From JASJAR01 sp039198225 (GTDB lineage: Bacteria > Pseudomonadota > Alphaproteobacteria > Rhodobacterales > Rhodobacteraceae), in the NCBI GenBank assembly GCA_039198225.1, contig JBCCTQ010000015.1:34014-98013 (forward strand): a stretch of 64,000 nucleotides of DNA, read 5' to 3'. Under the pieces are notes generated by a model that was given only the letters and a program-made list of their open reading frames with translations, was not told where the DNA came from and did not search any database. This document shows positions 7,147 through 15,683 of this stretch, piece by piece (within the stretch, counting starts at the first letter, position 1; each line of letters opens with the position of its first letter). A program made the translations under genes and the position numbers.

Positions 7147-8676
7147 TCAGAGCGGCAGGTTGTCGTGCTTCTTCCACGGATTTTCGAGCCGTTTGGTGCG
7201 GAGCGACGACAGCGCGCGCGCAATTCGTTTCCGGGTCAGGCGAGGTTGGATCACCTCGTCGATGAAGCCCCGTTCGGCCGCACGGAACGGATTGGCGAAA
7301 TTATCCTCGTATTCCTTGGTGCGCGCGGCGATTTTGGCAGCATCATCGCGTTCGGACCGATAAAGGATTTCTACCGCGCCCTTCGACCCCATCACGGCGA
7401 CTTCCGCCGATGGCCAGGCATAGTTGAAATCACCTCGAAGGTGCTTTGAAGCCATCACCACATAGGCCCCGCCATAGGCTTTCCGGGTAATCAGCGTGAC
7501 CTTGGGCACCGTGGCCTCCCCATAGGCAAAGAGGAGCTTCGCGCCGTGTTTGATGATGCCGCCATATTCCTGGGTCACGCCCGGCAAGAAACCCGGCACG
7601 TCCACGAAGGTGAGGATCGGGATATCAAACGCGTCGCAGAACCGGACAAAACGGGCGGCCTTTCGGCTCGCATCGATATCCAAACAGCCCGCCAGAACCA
7701 TGGGCTGGTTGGCCACCACCCCCACGGTCGAGCCTTCGATACGGATAAATCCGGTCACGATATTGCCTGCGAACGCGGCCTGAATCTCGAAGAAGTCCCC
7801 CTCATCGGCGATGCGGGTGATGAGCTCTTTCATATCGTAGGGCTGGTTCGGATTGGCCGGAACTAGGGTGTCTAGGGCGGGTTCAATCCGGTCGGGCTCG
7901 TCGTAGAATGGGCGGACCGGGGGCTTTTCGCGGTTTGAAAGGGGGAGAAAATCGACGAGGCGGCGAACCTCGATCAGAGTTTCGACGTCGTTTTTGAAGG
8001 CGCCGTCGGCGACGGAGGATTTCTTGGTATGGGTCGAGGCCCCGCCTAATTCTTCGGCGGTGACGATCTCGTTGGTGACGGTTTTCACCACGTCCGGCCC
8101 GGTCACGAACATGTAGCTCGTGTCTTCGACCATGAAGATAAAATCGGTCATGGCCGGGGAATAGACAGCGCCGCCCGCGCAGGGTCCCATAATGACGCTG
8201 ATTTGCGGCACCACGCCCGAGGCGAGGATATTTCGCTGGAAGACTTCGGCATAGCCCGCAAGGCTCGCCACCCCTTCCTGGATCCGGGCCCCACCGGAAT
8301 CATTGAGCCCGATTACCGGGGCTCCGTTTTGGATCGCCATATCCATGATTTTGACGATCTTCTGGGCATGGGTCTCCGAAAGCGAGCCGCCAAAAACGGT
8401 GAAGTCTTGGCTGAACACATAAACGAGGCGCCCGTTGATCGTACCCCAGCCGGTCACGACCCCGTCGCCAGAGGGCCGTTCGGCATCGAGGCCGAAATCG
8501 GTGGCGCGGTGGGCCACGAACATGTCGAATTCTTCGAAACTGTCTTCATCGAGAAGGACTTCAATCCGCTCGCGGGCGGTGAGTTTGCCCCGCGCATGCT
8601 GGGCGTCGATCCGGCGTTGGCCGCCCCCGGCGCGGGCCGCGACCCGGCGCTCTTCGAGTTGGTCGTGAATGGTCAT
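7147..8676 (-). CDS. pccB: Propionyl-CoA carboxylase, carboxyltransferase (beta) subunit
   Basis: Transfers carboxyl from biotin on PccA to propionyl-CoA, giving methylmalonyl-CoA. The 509 residues show the two crotonase-like halves of acyl-CoA carboxyltransferases: ARGKLTARERIEVLLDE near the start, the oxyanion loop NDSGGARIQEGVASLAGYAE and GPCAGGAVYSPAMTDF in the N-terminal half, then FVDVPGFLPGVTQEYGGIIK and ITRKAYGGAYVVMASKHL in the C-terminal half. It ends with the typical KKHDNLPL. Length and ending match PccB. It is the most upstream gene of the propionate module; the following 350 bases up to the divergent efflux gene hold the promoter. Confidence 0.96.
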   Translation of the reverse strand: MTIHDQLEERRVAARAGGGQRRIDAQHARGKLTARERIEVLLDEDSFEEFDMFVAHRATDFGLDAERPSGDGVVTGWGTINGRLVYVFSQDFTVFGGSLSETHAQKIVKIMDMAIQNGAPVIGLNDSGGARIQEGVASLAGYAEVFQRNILASGVVPQISVIMGPCAGGAVYSPAMTDFIFMVEDTSYMFVTGPDVVKTVTNEIVTAEELGGASTHTKKSSVADGAFKNDVETLIEVRRLVDFLPLSNREKPPVRPFYDEPDRIEPALDTLVPANPNQPYDMKELITRIADEGDFFEIQAAFAGNIVTGFIRIEGSTVGVVANQPMVLAGCLDIDASRKAARFVRFCDAFDIPILTFVDVPGFLPGVTQEYGGIIKHGAKLLFAYGEATVPKVTLITRKAYGGAYVVMASKHLRGDFNYAWPSAEVAVMGSKGAVEILYRSERDDAAKIAARTKEYEDNFANPFRAAERGFIDEVIQPRLTRKRIARALSSLRTKRLENPWKKHDNLPL

Positions 8677-9026
8677 ACTCGGTCCTTCTCGTTGGGCCCC
8701 TCGCCCGATGGCGGCGCAATTATCCTTCGTTCCGAGGCCCGTGTGACAAATATTTGGCCGGCGCGCAAACCTCCGTCGGGGCTTTTTTGAAATTGCGAGC
8801 CTGACGGCTCACGTCATTATTTAGCGCGCACCAGGCGGGGAGATTTGGGCCAGGGCGAAACGGACCGGGAGCCGACCTCACGCGTTTGAGGATCGGAGTG
8901 CTTCGGCATGAGTATTTTTGCCAGGATGAAGCCCCATTGCCCCGAGCTTGACCCGCGGCCGCTCCCGTTTCTCCGCCGCAAATTAGCGCAATTGGAATTG
9001 CCAGCCAGGAGGCGTAGGAGACGAGG
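8677..9026. other. Divergent promoter region of pccB and the MFS efflux gene
   Basis: 350 bases without a gene. It holds one copy of the Rhodobacterales intergenic element (8894-8935) and, just before 9027, a strong ribosome site (GGAGGCGTAGGAGACGAGG). No known operator was recognised. Confidence 0.5.
8894..8935 (+). repeat. Rhodobacterales intergenic element, copy 1
   Basis: GGAGTGCTTCGGCATGAGTA then TTTTTGCCAGGATGAAGCCC. The block GAGTATTTTTGCCAGGATGAAGC matches the copies at 35806-35841 and 56394-56427. In this copy the stem is TGC-TTCG-GCA instead of CTCC-GGCG-GGAG. The stem followed by TATTTTT resembles a weak intrinsic terminator. Confidence 0.7.
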
Positions 9027-10241
9027 ATGACGCCTGCCATTCCGGCCCGGCTTTTTGACCGGACCACCCCGCCCCATATCGTCACCCTCGTTCTTCTCGC
9101 CGGGATAGGCGCGATGAATATGAGTGTCTTTCTCCCGTCGCTTCCGTCGATGACAACGGATTTCGGGACCGAATACGGGGTGATGCAGCTTGCGGTATCG
9201 CTCTATCTGGCGGTCACCGCGCTTCTTCAATTGGTGATCGGGCCCTTGGCCGACCGGTTCGGGCGGCGCCCGGTGATGATCGGGTCCCTCGTGATTTTCA
9301 TTTGCGCGAGTGTGGGCTGCATGTTGGCGCAAAGCGTCGAGACGTTCTTGGCCTTCCGCATGACCCAGGCGGCGGTGGCATCTGGGCTAGCACTCTCGCG
9401 GGCGGTGGTGCGCGATCTTTACGAAGAAGGCGAAGCCGCCTCGATGATCGGCTATGTCACCATGGGAATGGCGCTTGTGCCGATGTTTGCGCCCACAATT
9501 GGCGGAGCGCTCGAAGAGCTCGTCGGATGGCGGGCGACTTTTGCATTCCTCACCCTGGCTGGGCTCGGCGTTCTGGCCCTTGCCTGGACCGATATGGGGG
9601 AGACGAGGCCTGACCGGCCAACCGGTGCGGCCGCTGCGTTTCGCGATCTCCCAGAGCTTTTCGCCTCGCGGCGGTTCTGGGGTTATGTGGCCGCGGCGGC
9701 CTTCGCATCAGGGAGCTTTTTTGCTTTTCTTGGCGGAGCCCCTTTCGTCGCAAGCGAGGTCTATGGGCTCTCAGCCTTCTGGGCTGGTGTCGGCTTCGGG
9801 GCTCCAGCCATCGGATACATGCTCGGGAATTTCCTGTCTGGTCGCTATTCGGCCGCCGTTGGCGTCAACCGGATGATCCAATTCGGCACGCTCATCACCC
9901 TCGCGGGGCTCGGCATAGCTGTGGCGCTCACGGCAGCCGGGTTCGGCTCGGCTCAACTCTTCTTTCTCTCCTGTACGAGTGTCGGTCTCGGCAACGGGCT
10001 CGTTATTCCCAATTCGTCGGCCGGCATGCTGTCGGTGAGGCCCCATCTTGCGGGCACCGCGTCGGGCATTGGCGGGGCCGCAATGGTGGGAGGTGGGGCG
10101 GCGCTCTCGGCGTTTTCCGGAGTGGTTTTAGGCTTCGGCGGCGGGAGCCTGCCGCTGCTCGTCCTGATGCTGACGACGAGCGTTTTGGCTGTCTTGTCTA
10201 TCACTTACGTGATCCGGCGGGAGGCGGCGATCGCGGGTTAG
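9027..10241 (+). CDS. Bcr/CflA-family multidrug efflux MFS transporter
   Basis: A drug:proton antiporter of the inner membrane, 404 residues, with the 12-helix MFS pattern. TM1 is HIVTLVLLAGIGAMNMSVFLPSLP; the loop 2-3 motif is GPLADRFGRRPVMIGS; the long motif-C helix reads GYVTMGMALVPMFAPTIGGALEEL (residues about 140-165, with its Gly/Pro pattern); WRATFAFL follows, as in Bcr/CflA proteins. The ATG start is preceded by GGAG. Its stop codon overlaps that of convergent murD (TTAG shared). The natural substrate is unknown; relatives export bicyclomycin, chloramphenicol or other drugs. Confidence 0.88.
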   Translation: MTPAIPARLFDRTTPPHIVTLVLLAGIGAMNMSVFLPSLPSMTTDFGTEYGVMQLAVSLYLAVTALLQLVIGPLADRFGRRPVMIGSLVIFICASVGCMLAQSVETFLAFRMTQAAVASGLALSRAVVRDLYEEGEAASMIGYVTMGMALVPMFAPTIGGALEELVGWRATFAFLTLAGLGVLALAWTDMGETRPDRPTGAAAAFRDLPELFASRRFWGYVAAAAFASGSFFAFLGGAPFVASEVYGLSAFWAGVGFGAPAIGYMLGNFLSGRYSAAVGVNRMIQFGTLITLAGLGIAVALTAAGFGSAQLFFLSCTSVGLGNGLVIPNSSAGMLSVRPHLAGTASGIGGAAMVGGGAALSAFSGVVLGFGGGSLPLLVLMLTTSVLAVLSITYVIRREAAIAG

Positions 10242-11644
10242 GTCCCCTCGCCCAGAACTTTTGCAACTTCGGCGACGAAGTCGTCACCCCGCTCTTCGAA
10301 GCTTGCGTATTGATCGAAACTGGCACCGCCGGGCGCCAGAAGCACCGTCTCTCCGGGCTGGGCCTCTGCCGCGGCCCGGGCCACGGCTGCGCCCATGCGG
10401 CGGGATATCTCATGGGGCATGTCACCAAGAGCGCCCGCAACCTCGTCGGCCGTCTCGCCGATCACATAAGCCTTGATCACATGGGCCGCGCCGGGCCCTA
10501 ACTCGCCGAGCCCGCCATCTTTCATCTCACCACCCACGATCCAGCGGATCCTGGGGAACGCCGCGAGCGCCATGGCGGCAGCTTCGGCATTGGTGGCTTT
10601 TGAATCGTTGACGAAAACAACACCTTCGCGCTCCGCCACGATCTGGCTCCGGTGGGGGAGACCCTCGAAACTCTCAAAACCGGCCGCCACCACTTGCGGT
10701 CCGAGACCCAAGGCCCGGAGGGCCCCGTAAGCGCAGGCCGCATTCTGGTGATTGTGAATGCCGGGCAAGCCCCGGATCGGGCGAAGATCGACCGAGCCCG
10801 TTTGGCGGGATTTCCGGGTCTCGGCGAGAAAGCCCTTTTTGACCCCAACCGCCCAGCCAGGCCCTTTGGGCGCGCTGAGGCTTACCCGGATCACCCGGTC
10901 ATCGCCCGGCCCTTCAGCGAGGAGCCCCGCCAAATAAAGCCCTTCTGTTCCGTCGATCGAGATCACCGCCCGGTCCGGACCACCCTCAACGAATAGCCGA
11001 CGCTTGGCGGCGAAATAGCCGCCATAGCCGCCGTGACGGTCGAGGTGGTCCGGCGAGAGATTGGTGAAAACAGCAATGTCGGGGGTGAGGGCCCGGGCAA
11101 GATCGGTCTGGTAAGAGGAAAGCTCGAGGACGACCACGCCGCCATCGCCCGGCGGGTCGATATCGAAAACGCCCCGACCGATATTGCCCGCAAGCTGGCT
11201 CTCGCGCCCGGCCGCTTCGAGGCAATGGTGAATAAGGGCGGCCGTCGTAGATTTCCCATTCGAACCGGTCACCGCCACCACCCGGGGGGCAATATCGAAC
11301 CGTTCCCAATCAGGGCGGCCGAGGGAGCGGAAAAAGAGCCCGATATCGTTATCAACCGGTATCCCGGCTTCGAGGGCGCGGCGGATATGGACGTGGGGCT
11401 CGGGGTAGAGATGGGGGATCCCGGGGGAAACGACGAGGGCGGCGACCCCCTCGAATCCGTCGCGGCGGGAGAGGTCTTGGAGGGTGAGACCAGCCTCTTC
11501 CGCGCGGGCGCACGCGTCTGCATTGTCGTCCCAAGCTAACGCTGTGGCGCCCCCGGCCTCGAGCGCTTTGGCCACGGCGAGGCCAGATCGGCCGAGCCCC
11601 AAAACAGCAACTTTGGCGCCTTCATATCCGAGAACAGGTATCAC
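10238..11644 (-). CDS. murD: UDP-N-acetylmuramoylalanine--D-glutamate ligase
   Basis: Adds D-glutamate to UDP-MurNAc-L-Ala in the cytoplasm (peptidoglycan precursor synthesis). The 468 residues have an N-terminal Rossmann part (VAVLGLGRSGLAVAKALEAGG), the Mur-ligase ATP loop VVAVTGSNGKSTTAALI near residue 125, the central LELSSYQTDLA and FTNLSPDHLDRHG motifs, then FVNDSKATNAEAAAMAL and LLAPGGASFDQYASFEERGD at the C-terminus, all diagnostic of MurD. It is 3 bases downstream of the AAA-like gene and the last of a three-gene minus-strand run. Unusually it lies outside the mraZ-mraY cluster at 38.7-46.3 kb, where murD normally follows mraY. Confidence 0.95.
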   Translation of the reverse strand: MIPVLGYEGAKVAVLGLGRSGLAVAKALEAGGATALAWDDNADACARAEEAGLTLQDLSRRDGFEGVAALVVSPGIPHLYPEPHVHIRRALEAGIPVDNDIGLFFRSLGRPDWERFDIAPRVVAVTGSNGKSTTAALIHHCLEAAGRESQLAGNIGRGVFDIDPPGDGGVVVLELSSYQTDLARALTPDIAVFTNLSPDHLDRHGGYGGYFAAKRRLFVEGGPDRAVISIDGTEGLYLAGLLAEGPGDDRVIRVSLSAPKGPGWAVGVKKGFLAETRKSRQTGSVDLRPIRGLPGIHNHQNAACAYGALRALGLGPQVVAAGFESFEGLPHRSQIVAEREGVVFVNDSKATNAEAAAMALAAFPRIRWIVGGEMKDGGLGELGPGAAHVIKAYVIGETADEVAGALGDMPHEISRRMGAAVARAAAEAQPGETVLLAPGGASFDQYASFEERGDDFVAEVAKVLGEGT

Positions 11645-11647
11645 CGC

Positions 11648-12175
11648 TTAGCCACCTTTGAGCCGGGCTTCGAGCCAATCGGCCCGCTCAACAATATCGG
11701 CCTTCGGGAGTTCGACCGGCGCATAACCATGGGCCGGCAAGACTTCGGCAATAGAGTCATATTCGGCGGATGCTTCGGCGAAATCGATCCGGCGCTCTTC
11801 GTCTGTCTCAAAAAGCTCGAGCCAGGGCGGGGCCAGGAAGACGTCGTCATATCGGTGCGCGTTGAGTGCGGCTTCGGCCGCCTCCGTTTGCCCCAATCGG
11901 TGAAGTGCAAGTGCGGCATCAAGAGCACCACGGTCGAACACCACCGGTCCGGCCCGGGCTTCCTCCCAATCGGCCGCGGCAATCCGGAGGCAGAGCCGGG
12001 CGTAACGCGCAGGATCGACCCACGGCAGGCCGGTGCCGTTGGTGCGGGTCTCGGCGCGGATCACCCTCCGACCCGGTTCGCGCATCACCTCATAGCCCCG
12101 GCGGCCCATCTCAGCCGCGAGGCTCGATATGCCCGCGCCCGTGGCACCCGTAATAAGGATCCGCCGGAGCGACAT
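11648..12175 (-). CDS. AAA-type ATP-binding domain protein with altered P-loop
   Basis: 175 residues resembling the small AAA/kinase-like family (AAA_28 type). The protein begins MSLRRILITGATGAGISSLA, where the family has GGPGAGK-S/T. The Walker A lysine codon is ATA (Ile); a lysine AAA codon would differ at one base. Other family blocks remain: MREPGRRVIRAE, GTGLPWVDPARYARL, a Walker-B-like GPVVFDRGALDAALAL, YDDVFLAPPWLELFETDEERR and the C-terminal acidic helix. So the fold is conserved but nucleotide hydrolysis may be lost or weakened. It is placed 5 bases after the small membrane-protein gene and 3 bases before murD. Function unknown. Confidence 0.75.
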   Translation of the reverse strand: MSLRRILITGATGAGISSLAAEMGRRGYEVMREPGRRVIRAETRTNGTGLPWVDPARYARLCLRIAAADWEEARAGPVVFDRGALDAALALHRLGQTEAAEAALNAHRYDDVFLAPPWLELFETDEERRIDFAEASAEYDSIAEVLPAHGYAPVELPKADIVERADWLEARLKGG

Positions 12176-12180
12176 GGGCC

Positions 12181-12579
12181 CTACTCCGCCTCGTCGTCGA
12201 CTTCGAGCTGGCCCGACATTCGGCGCCAGAGGATGCCCCAGTACATTCCCATGGCAAGAACGAGGGACAGGGCGGCAATGGCGACCCAGGTCATCACACC
12301 GGGATTGTCGAGCCGGAGCCAGCCCTGATCAACCAGGACCCAAACGAAAGCGGCGATGACCGCGAGCATGAGGATGACCCCGAAGGCGCCGATCCCGCGC
12401 AACACTGCGGTGATAAAGAGCGTGTAGCCCACCACAAGAAGAAGCCCCGCCAGAACGACCGGTGCCATTGCCTCGGGCCAGGCCGACTGGGCCCAGGCGA
12501 CGTAATTGAAACCCGTCGGATTGAAGGTGAGCGCGAGGAGCGCGAAGGCGAAGATCCAACGAATGAAAAACCCGGCCAT
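12181..12579 (-). CDS. Small four-helix membrane protein (DUF6524-like)
   Basis: 132 residues from the ATG at 12579, chosen because GAGAG lies just upstream; a longer in-frame ORF to 12675 has no ribosome site. Four hydrophobic segments: FFIRWIFAFALLALTFNPTG, MAPVVLAGLLLVVGYTLFIT, AFGVILMLAVIAAFVWVLVD and MTWVAIAALSLVLAMGMYWG. The motif TFNPTGFNYVAWA between segments 1 and 2 and the short acidic tail (LEVDDEAE) match a small alphaproteobacterial membrane family that I associate with DUF6524; the family name is from memory. First gene of the run ending in murD. Function unknown. Confidence 0.7.
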   Translation of the reverse strand: MAGFFIRWIFAFALLALTFNPTGFNYVAWAQSAWPEAMAPVVLAGLLLVVGYTLFITAVLRGIGAFGVILMLAVIAAFVWVLVDQGWLRLDNPGVMTWVAIAALSLVLAMGMYWGILWRRMSGQLEVDDEAE

Positions 12580-12882
12580 GGTCGCTCTCTTTTTAGTCGT
12601 GGCGTCGATTAGTACAGATCCGGGCTGGCCGGAAGCATGCAATGGCTCGGGGCCTGGGAAAGTCGCCCCAGACAAGGGTCTCTGCCACAGCGGCCAGGTC
12701 TCCGTCCAGCGGCTCGCGCATCGTGCCCCGAGGAGTCGCAGGAAAGACCTGAGCGGGCGCCCCCGCTTTGTCCTTTTCCCACAACGCCCTCCCGCCGCGC
12801 CGTGCCCCCCACATGGCCTCTCCCTTGCACCCCCGGTCTATTCCGCGCACATACAGAAAAATCTAACGGCACCGGACCGACC
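12580..12882. other. Divergent promoter region before lolC
   Basis: About 300 bases. An in-frame extension of lolC back to 12637 is Pro/Arg-rich and has no ribosome site; no convincing gene was found on either strand. Confidence 0.45.
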
Positions 12883-14172
12883 ATGGCCGCCATTACCCCC
12901 TCCCCGTTTGCACCATTCGAATTCCTCATCGCTTGGCGCTATCTCCGCGCCCGGCGCGCCGAGGGCGGGGTCAGCACGATGACCTGGATCAGCCTGATCG
13001 GCATCGCTTTGGCCGTGGCGGCGCTGATCATCACCCTTGCCGTCCGATCCGGCTTTCGCGCCGAATTCGTCGAGACGATCCTTGGCGCCAATGCCCATGT
13101 GACCCTCTATTCGGCCCAGTATATTAATGACACCGGTCAAACGGTCCGAACCATCGTCGATTATGACGCCTTGGCCACCCAGGTGGCCGAAGTCCCAGGC
13201 GTCACTCGGGTCGCCCCGTTGGTCAAAGGCCAGGTGATGGCGTCGGCCCGTGGCCGGAACACCGGCGTCGAAGTCTTTGGGATCGCGGCCGAAAACCTCG
13301 CCACGATCCCGCTTATCGCCGAGCCGATAAGGTCAGTCGGCGCGCTTGAAGATTTCGGCTTGGGTGTGGCGGTGGGTGAAGGGGTGGCGCGCTCTCTGGG
13401 TCTGTCCGTGGGCGATCCAATCACTTTGATTTCGCCCAACGGCGTACAGGGCCCCTTCGGCACGAGCCCCCGCATCAGCGACTACAACGTGGCCTATATC
13501 TTTGCCTCCGGTCAGGTCGCGGCGGACCGGACACGGATCTACATGCCGCTCGAAGACGCCCAGATCTACTTTGACCGGGAAGGCATGGCCGACGAATTGG
13601 AGATCATGGTGCGTGATCCCGAAGCGATCGAAGACCTGAGCCCGGCCCTTCTCGACGCGGCTGGGGAGCGGGCCATCCTCTGGACCTGGAAAGACACGTC
13701 GGGCGCATTTCTCCGCGCCCTCGAAGTCGAAGACACGGTGATGTTCGTCCTCATGTCGATCCTCGTTTTGATCGCGGCGATGAACATCATTTCGGGCCTA
13801 GTGATGCTCGTGAAGAACAAAGGCCGCGATATCGGCATCCTCCGCACGATGGGGCTCACCGAAGGTTCGGTCCTCCGTGTCTTTTTCATCTGCGGTGCCT
13901 TCACCGGGGTGATCGGGACCATTGCCGGGGTGATCCTAGGCTGCCTTTTTGCGCTTTATTTCGACCAGATCTTGGCGGTCGTGAACGGGGCCGCCGGCGG
14001 CGGCGTTTGGGACCCCTCGGTCCGGGGCACCTATCGCCTCCCGGCCAAACTCGAAGCGAACGATGTCTTCACCGCCATCGGCCTCTCGCTCTTTTTGTCC
14101 TTCGTGGTCACGATCTTTCCGGCACGCCGTGCGGCGCGGCTCAACCCCGTCGAGGCGCTCAGATATGAGTGA
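12883..14172 (+). CDS. lolC: Lipoprotein-releasing ABC transporter permease (LolC/LolE family)
   Basis: The membrane component that extracts outer-membrane lipoproteins from the inner membrane for LolA. 429 residues from the ATG at 12883. The family start FEFLIAWRYLRARRAEG and TM1 TMTWISLIGIALAVAALIITLAV are followed by a large periplasmic MacB-like domain (about 60-280). Three C-terminal helices follow: MFVLMSILVLIAAMNIISGL, the helix after GILRTMGLTEGSVLRVFF, and FTAIGLSLFLSFVVTIFPA, ending with ARLNPVEALRYE. Alphaproteobacteria usually have one such permease working as a homodimer. Its last 8 bases overlap the start of lolD. Confidence 0.93.
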   Translation: MAAITPSPFAPFEFLIAWRYLRARRAEGGVSTMTWISLIGIALAVAALIITLAVRSGFRAEFVETILGANAHVTLYSAQYINDTGQTVRTIVDYDALATQVAEVPGVTRVAPLVKGQVMASARGRNTGVEVFGIAAENLATIPLIAEPIRSVGALEDFGLGVAVGEGVARSLGLSVGDPITLISPNGVQGPFGTSPRISDYNVAYIFASGQVAADRTRIYMPLEDAQIYFDREGMADELEIMVRDPEAIEDLSPALLDAAGERAILWTWKDTSGAFLRALEVEDTVMFVLMSILVLIAAMNIISGLVMLVKNKGRDIGILRTMGLTEGSVLRVFFICGAFTGVIGTIAGVILGCLFALYFDQILAVVNGAAGGGVWDPSVRGTYRLPAKLEANDVFTAIGLSLFLSFVVTIFPARRAARLNPVEALRYE

Positions 14173-14887
14173 GACGGCCCTTGTTCTCGACCAAGTCGAG
14201 AAGTCCTACGGCAAGGACGGCCCCCGGGAAGTGAAAGTGCTCACCGGCGCGTCGTTGACACTGATCCCGGGTGAAGCGGTAGCCCTCGTGGCGCCGTCAG
14301 GTGCTGGAAAGTCCACGCTTCTCCATATTGCCGGCCTTCTCGACCGGGCTGATAGTGGTCGGATCGTCATCGCCGGAAAGGACCTCACCGAGGCCTCTGA
14401 CCGAGAACGGACCGAGGCGCGGCGCCGGGATGTGGGGTTTATCTATCAATTCCACCACCTCCTTCCCGAGTTCAACGCGGCCGAAAACATAATGCTTCCA
14501 CAATTTGCAAATGGAGAGCTTCGGGTGCGCGCTGTCCGGCGCACGAAAGACCTCCTCGACAAGGTGGGCCTGAGCCACCGGGCGGGGCACCGGCCTGCGG
14601 CGCTTTCAGGGGGCGAACAACAGCGGGTGGCGTTTTGCCGAGCGCTGGCCAACAGCCCCAAAGTGCTTTTGGCCGACGAGCCCACTGGCAACCTCGACCC
14701 CACCACGTCGGAGACCGTGTTTTCGGCGCTCATGAATCTCGTGCGTGGGACCGGGCTCGCGGCCCTCGTGGCCACCCATAACCCCGACCTCGCCGCCCGG
14801 ATGGACCGGACTGTGAAACTGGAAGCCGGGGCGCTGACCGACGCGCCATTTCGCCCGAAACGGCGGAGGCCCTTGGACGCCAATTAA
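14165..14887 (+). CDS. lolD: Lipoprotein-releasing ABC transporter ATPase LolD
   Basis: 240 residues from the ATG at 14165, inside the lolC stop region (ATGAGTGA overlap), which indicates translational coupling. Walker A is APSGAGKSTLLHIAGLLDRA, the Q-loop QFHHLLPEFNAAENIMLPQ is the LolD/MacB type, the signature is ALSGGEQQRVAFCRALANSP and Walker B is VLLADEPTGNLDP; the switch histidine is in ATHNPDLA. It powers release of lipoproteins by LolC. The upstream in-frame ORF to 14063 is a shadow of lolC. Confidence 0.94.
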   Translation: MSETALVLDQVEKSYGKDGPREVKVLTGASLTLIPGEAVALVAPSGAGKSTLLHIAGLLDRADSGRIVIAGKDLTEASDRERTEARRRDVGFIYQFHHLLPEFNAAENIMLPQFANGELRVRAVRRTKDLLDKVGLSHRAGHRPAALSGGEQQRVAFCRALANSPKVLLADEPTGNLDPTTSETVFSALMNLVRGTGLAALVATHNPDLAARMDRTVKLEAGALTDAPFRPKRRRPLDAN

Positions 14888-14921
14888 AGTGAGAGGCGGA
14901 CCGTGACCCGCCAAGTCTGGC

Positions 14922-15605
14922 TTAGATCCGGTCGCGCCCGCGCCGACGGAGCCCCGCAAAAAGGCCAAGCGCCGACAGCAAAAGAACGCCGCCCGCCGGA
15001 AGAGGTATCACACTCATCGGGTCCGTGCCGCCACCGCCGCCCGGTTCCTGATCGGCGGCGAATGTGACGTCAAAGCGAAAAGTCACCCCGTCCGCCCAAA
15101 GTAGCGGGCTCACATTCTGAAGAAACACCAAAGCCCGATCTTCGTCGGCTCGGATCTCCGTAATGACCGTTGGCAAATCCGGCGCGGATGGATTGTCCGC
15201 GCTTTTGACAAACCCATCGATATTGAGATCGTTTAACGGCGTCCCGCCCCCAAAATTGAACGTGAGGGTCTCGATCGGTTTGTCATCGGTCGAACGGACA
15301 TTTCCGATATCGAGTGCAAAGGAGATTGGTTTTACCGATGCGGAGCTGAAGATCCCCAGATCGAACGCGTTCCCACTCACCCAGTCGACAAAGGCGCTGT
15401 TGCCGCTCCCGTCATTCACGGAAGCGTCGCACCCTATCCCCGTAAACGGATCGCAAAACCCTCCGACCGAGCCTGGCTCCACGTTGAATGTCGGCGTCAA
15501 CGCGGGAAAGAAACTCTGAAGCTCAAACGGTCCGGAGCCAACTGTTGCCCCGTGGCACGGGATGGCGATCGCCATCAAGGCGGCCGCATAAAACGCTCTA
15601 AACAA
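14922..15605 (-). CDS. Secreted protein with VPLPA-type C-terminal sorting signal
   Basis: 227 residues from a TTG at 15605 that has GGGGGG six bases upstream and gives a normal signal peptide (FRAFYAAALMAIAIPCHGA). A GTG at 15647 in frame is the alternative. The mature protein is a beta-rich, Asn/Asp/Gly-rich domain (SFALDIGNVRSTDDKPIETL) with two cysteines. The C-terminus is SVIPLPAGGVLLLSALGLFA followed by GLRRRGRDRI: the VPLPA-like box, a hydrophobic helix and an Arg-rich tail, the exosortase-like sorting signal of Rhodobacterales. It is therefore probably processed and delivered to the cell surface or matrix. No processing enzyme gene lies in the window. Convergent with lolD. Confidence 0.8.
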   Translation of the reverse strand: MFRAFYAAALMAIAIPCHGATVGSGPFELQSFFPALTPTFNVEPGSVGGFCDPFTGIGCDASVNDGSGNSAFVDWVSGNAFDLGIFSSASVKPISFALDIGNVRSTDDKPIETLTFNFGGGTPLNDLNIDGFVKSADNPSAPDLPTVITEIRADEDRALVFLQNVSPLLWADGVTFRFDVTFAADQEPGGGGGTDPMSVIPLPAGGVLLLSALGLFAGLRRRGRDRI

Positions 15606-15683
15606 TGGAAACCCCCCAATTTTACACACAGCACGCCACGTTGGCACGGCGCTTCGATCCCTGTCAAGGGACCGTCCCCAGCT

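Noticed and set aside
8817..9332. 171-codon minus-strand ORF overlapping the start of the MFS gene
   Set aside because: Charged low-complexity shadow; the MFS gene has a ribosome site and complete helices.
12637..12882. N-terminal extension of lolC to 12637
   Set aside because: Pro/Arg-rich sequence without a ribosome site; family members start where the ATG at 12883 does.
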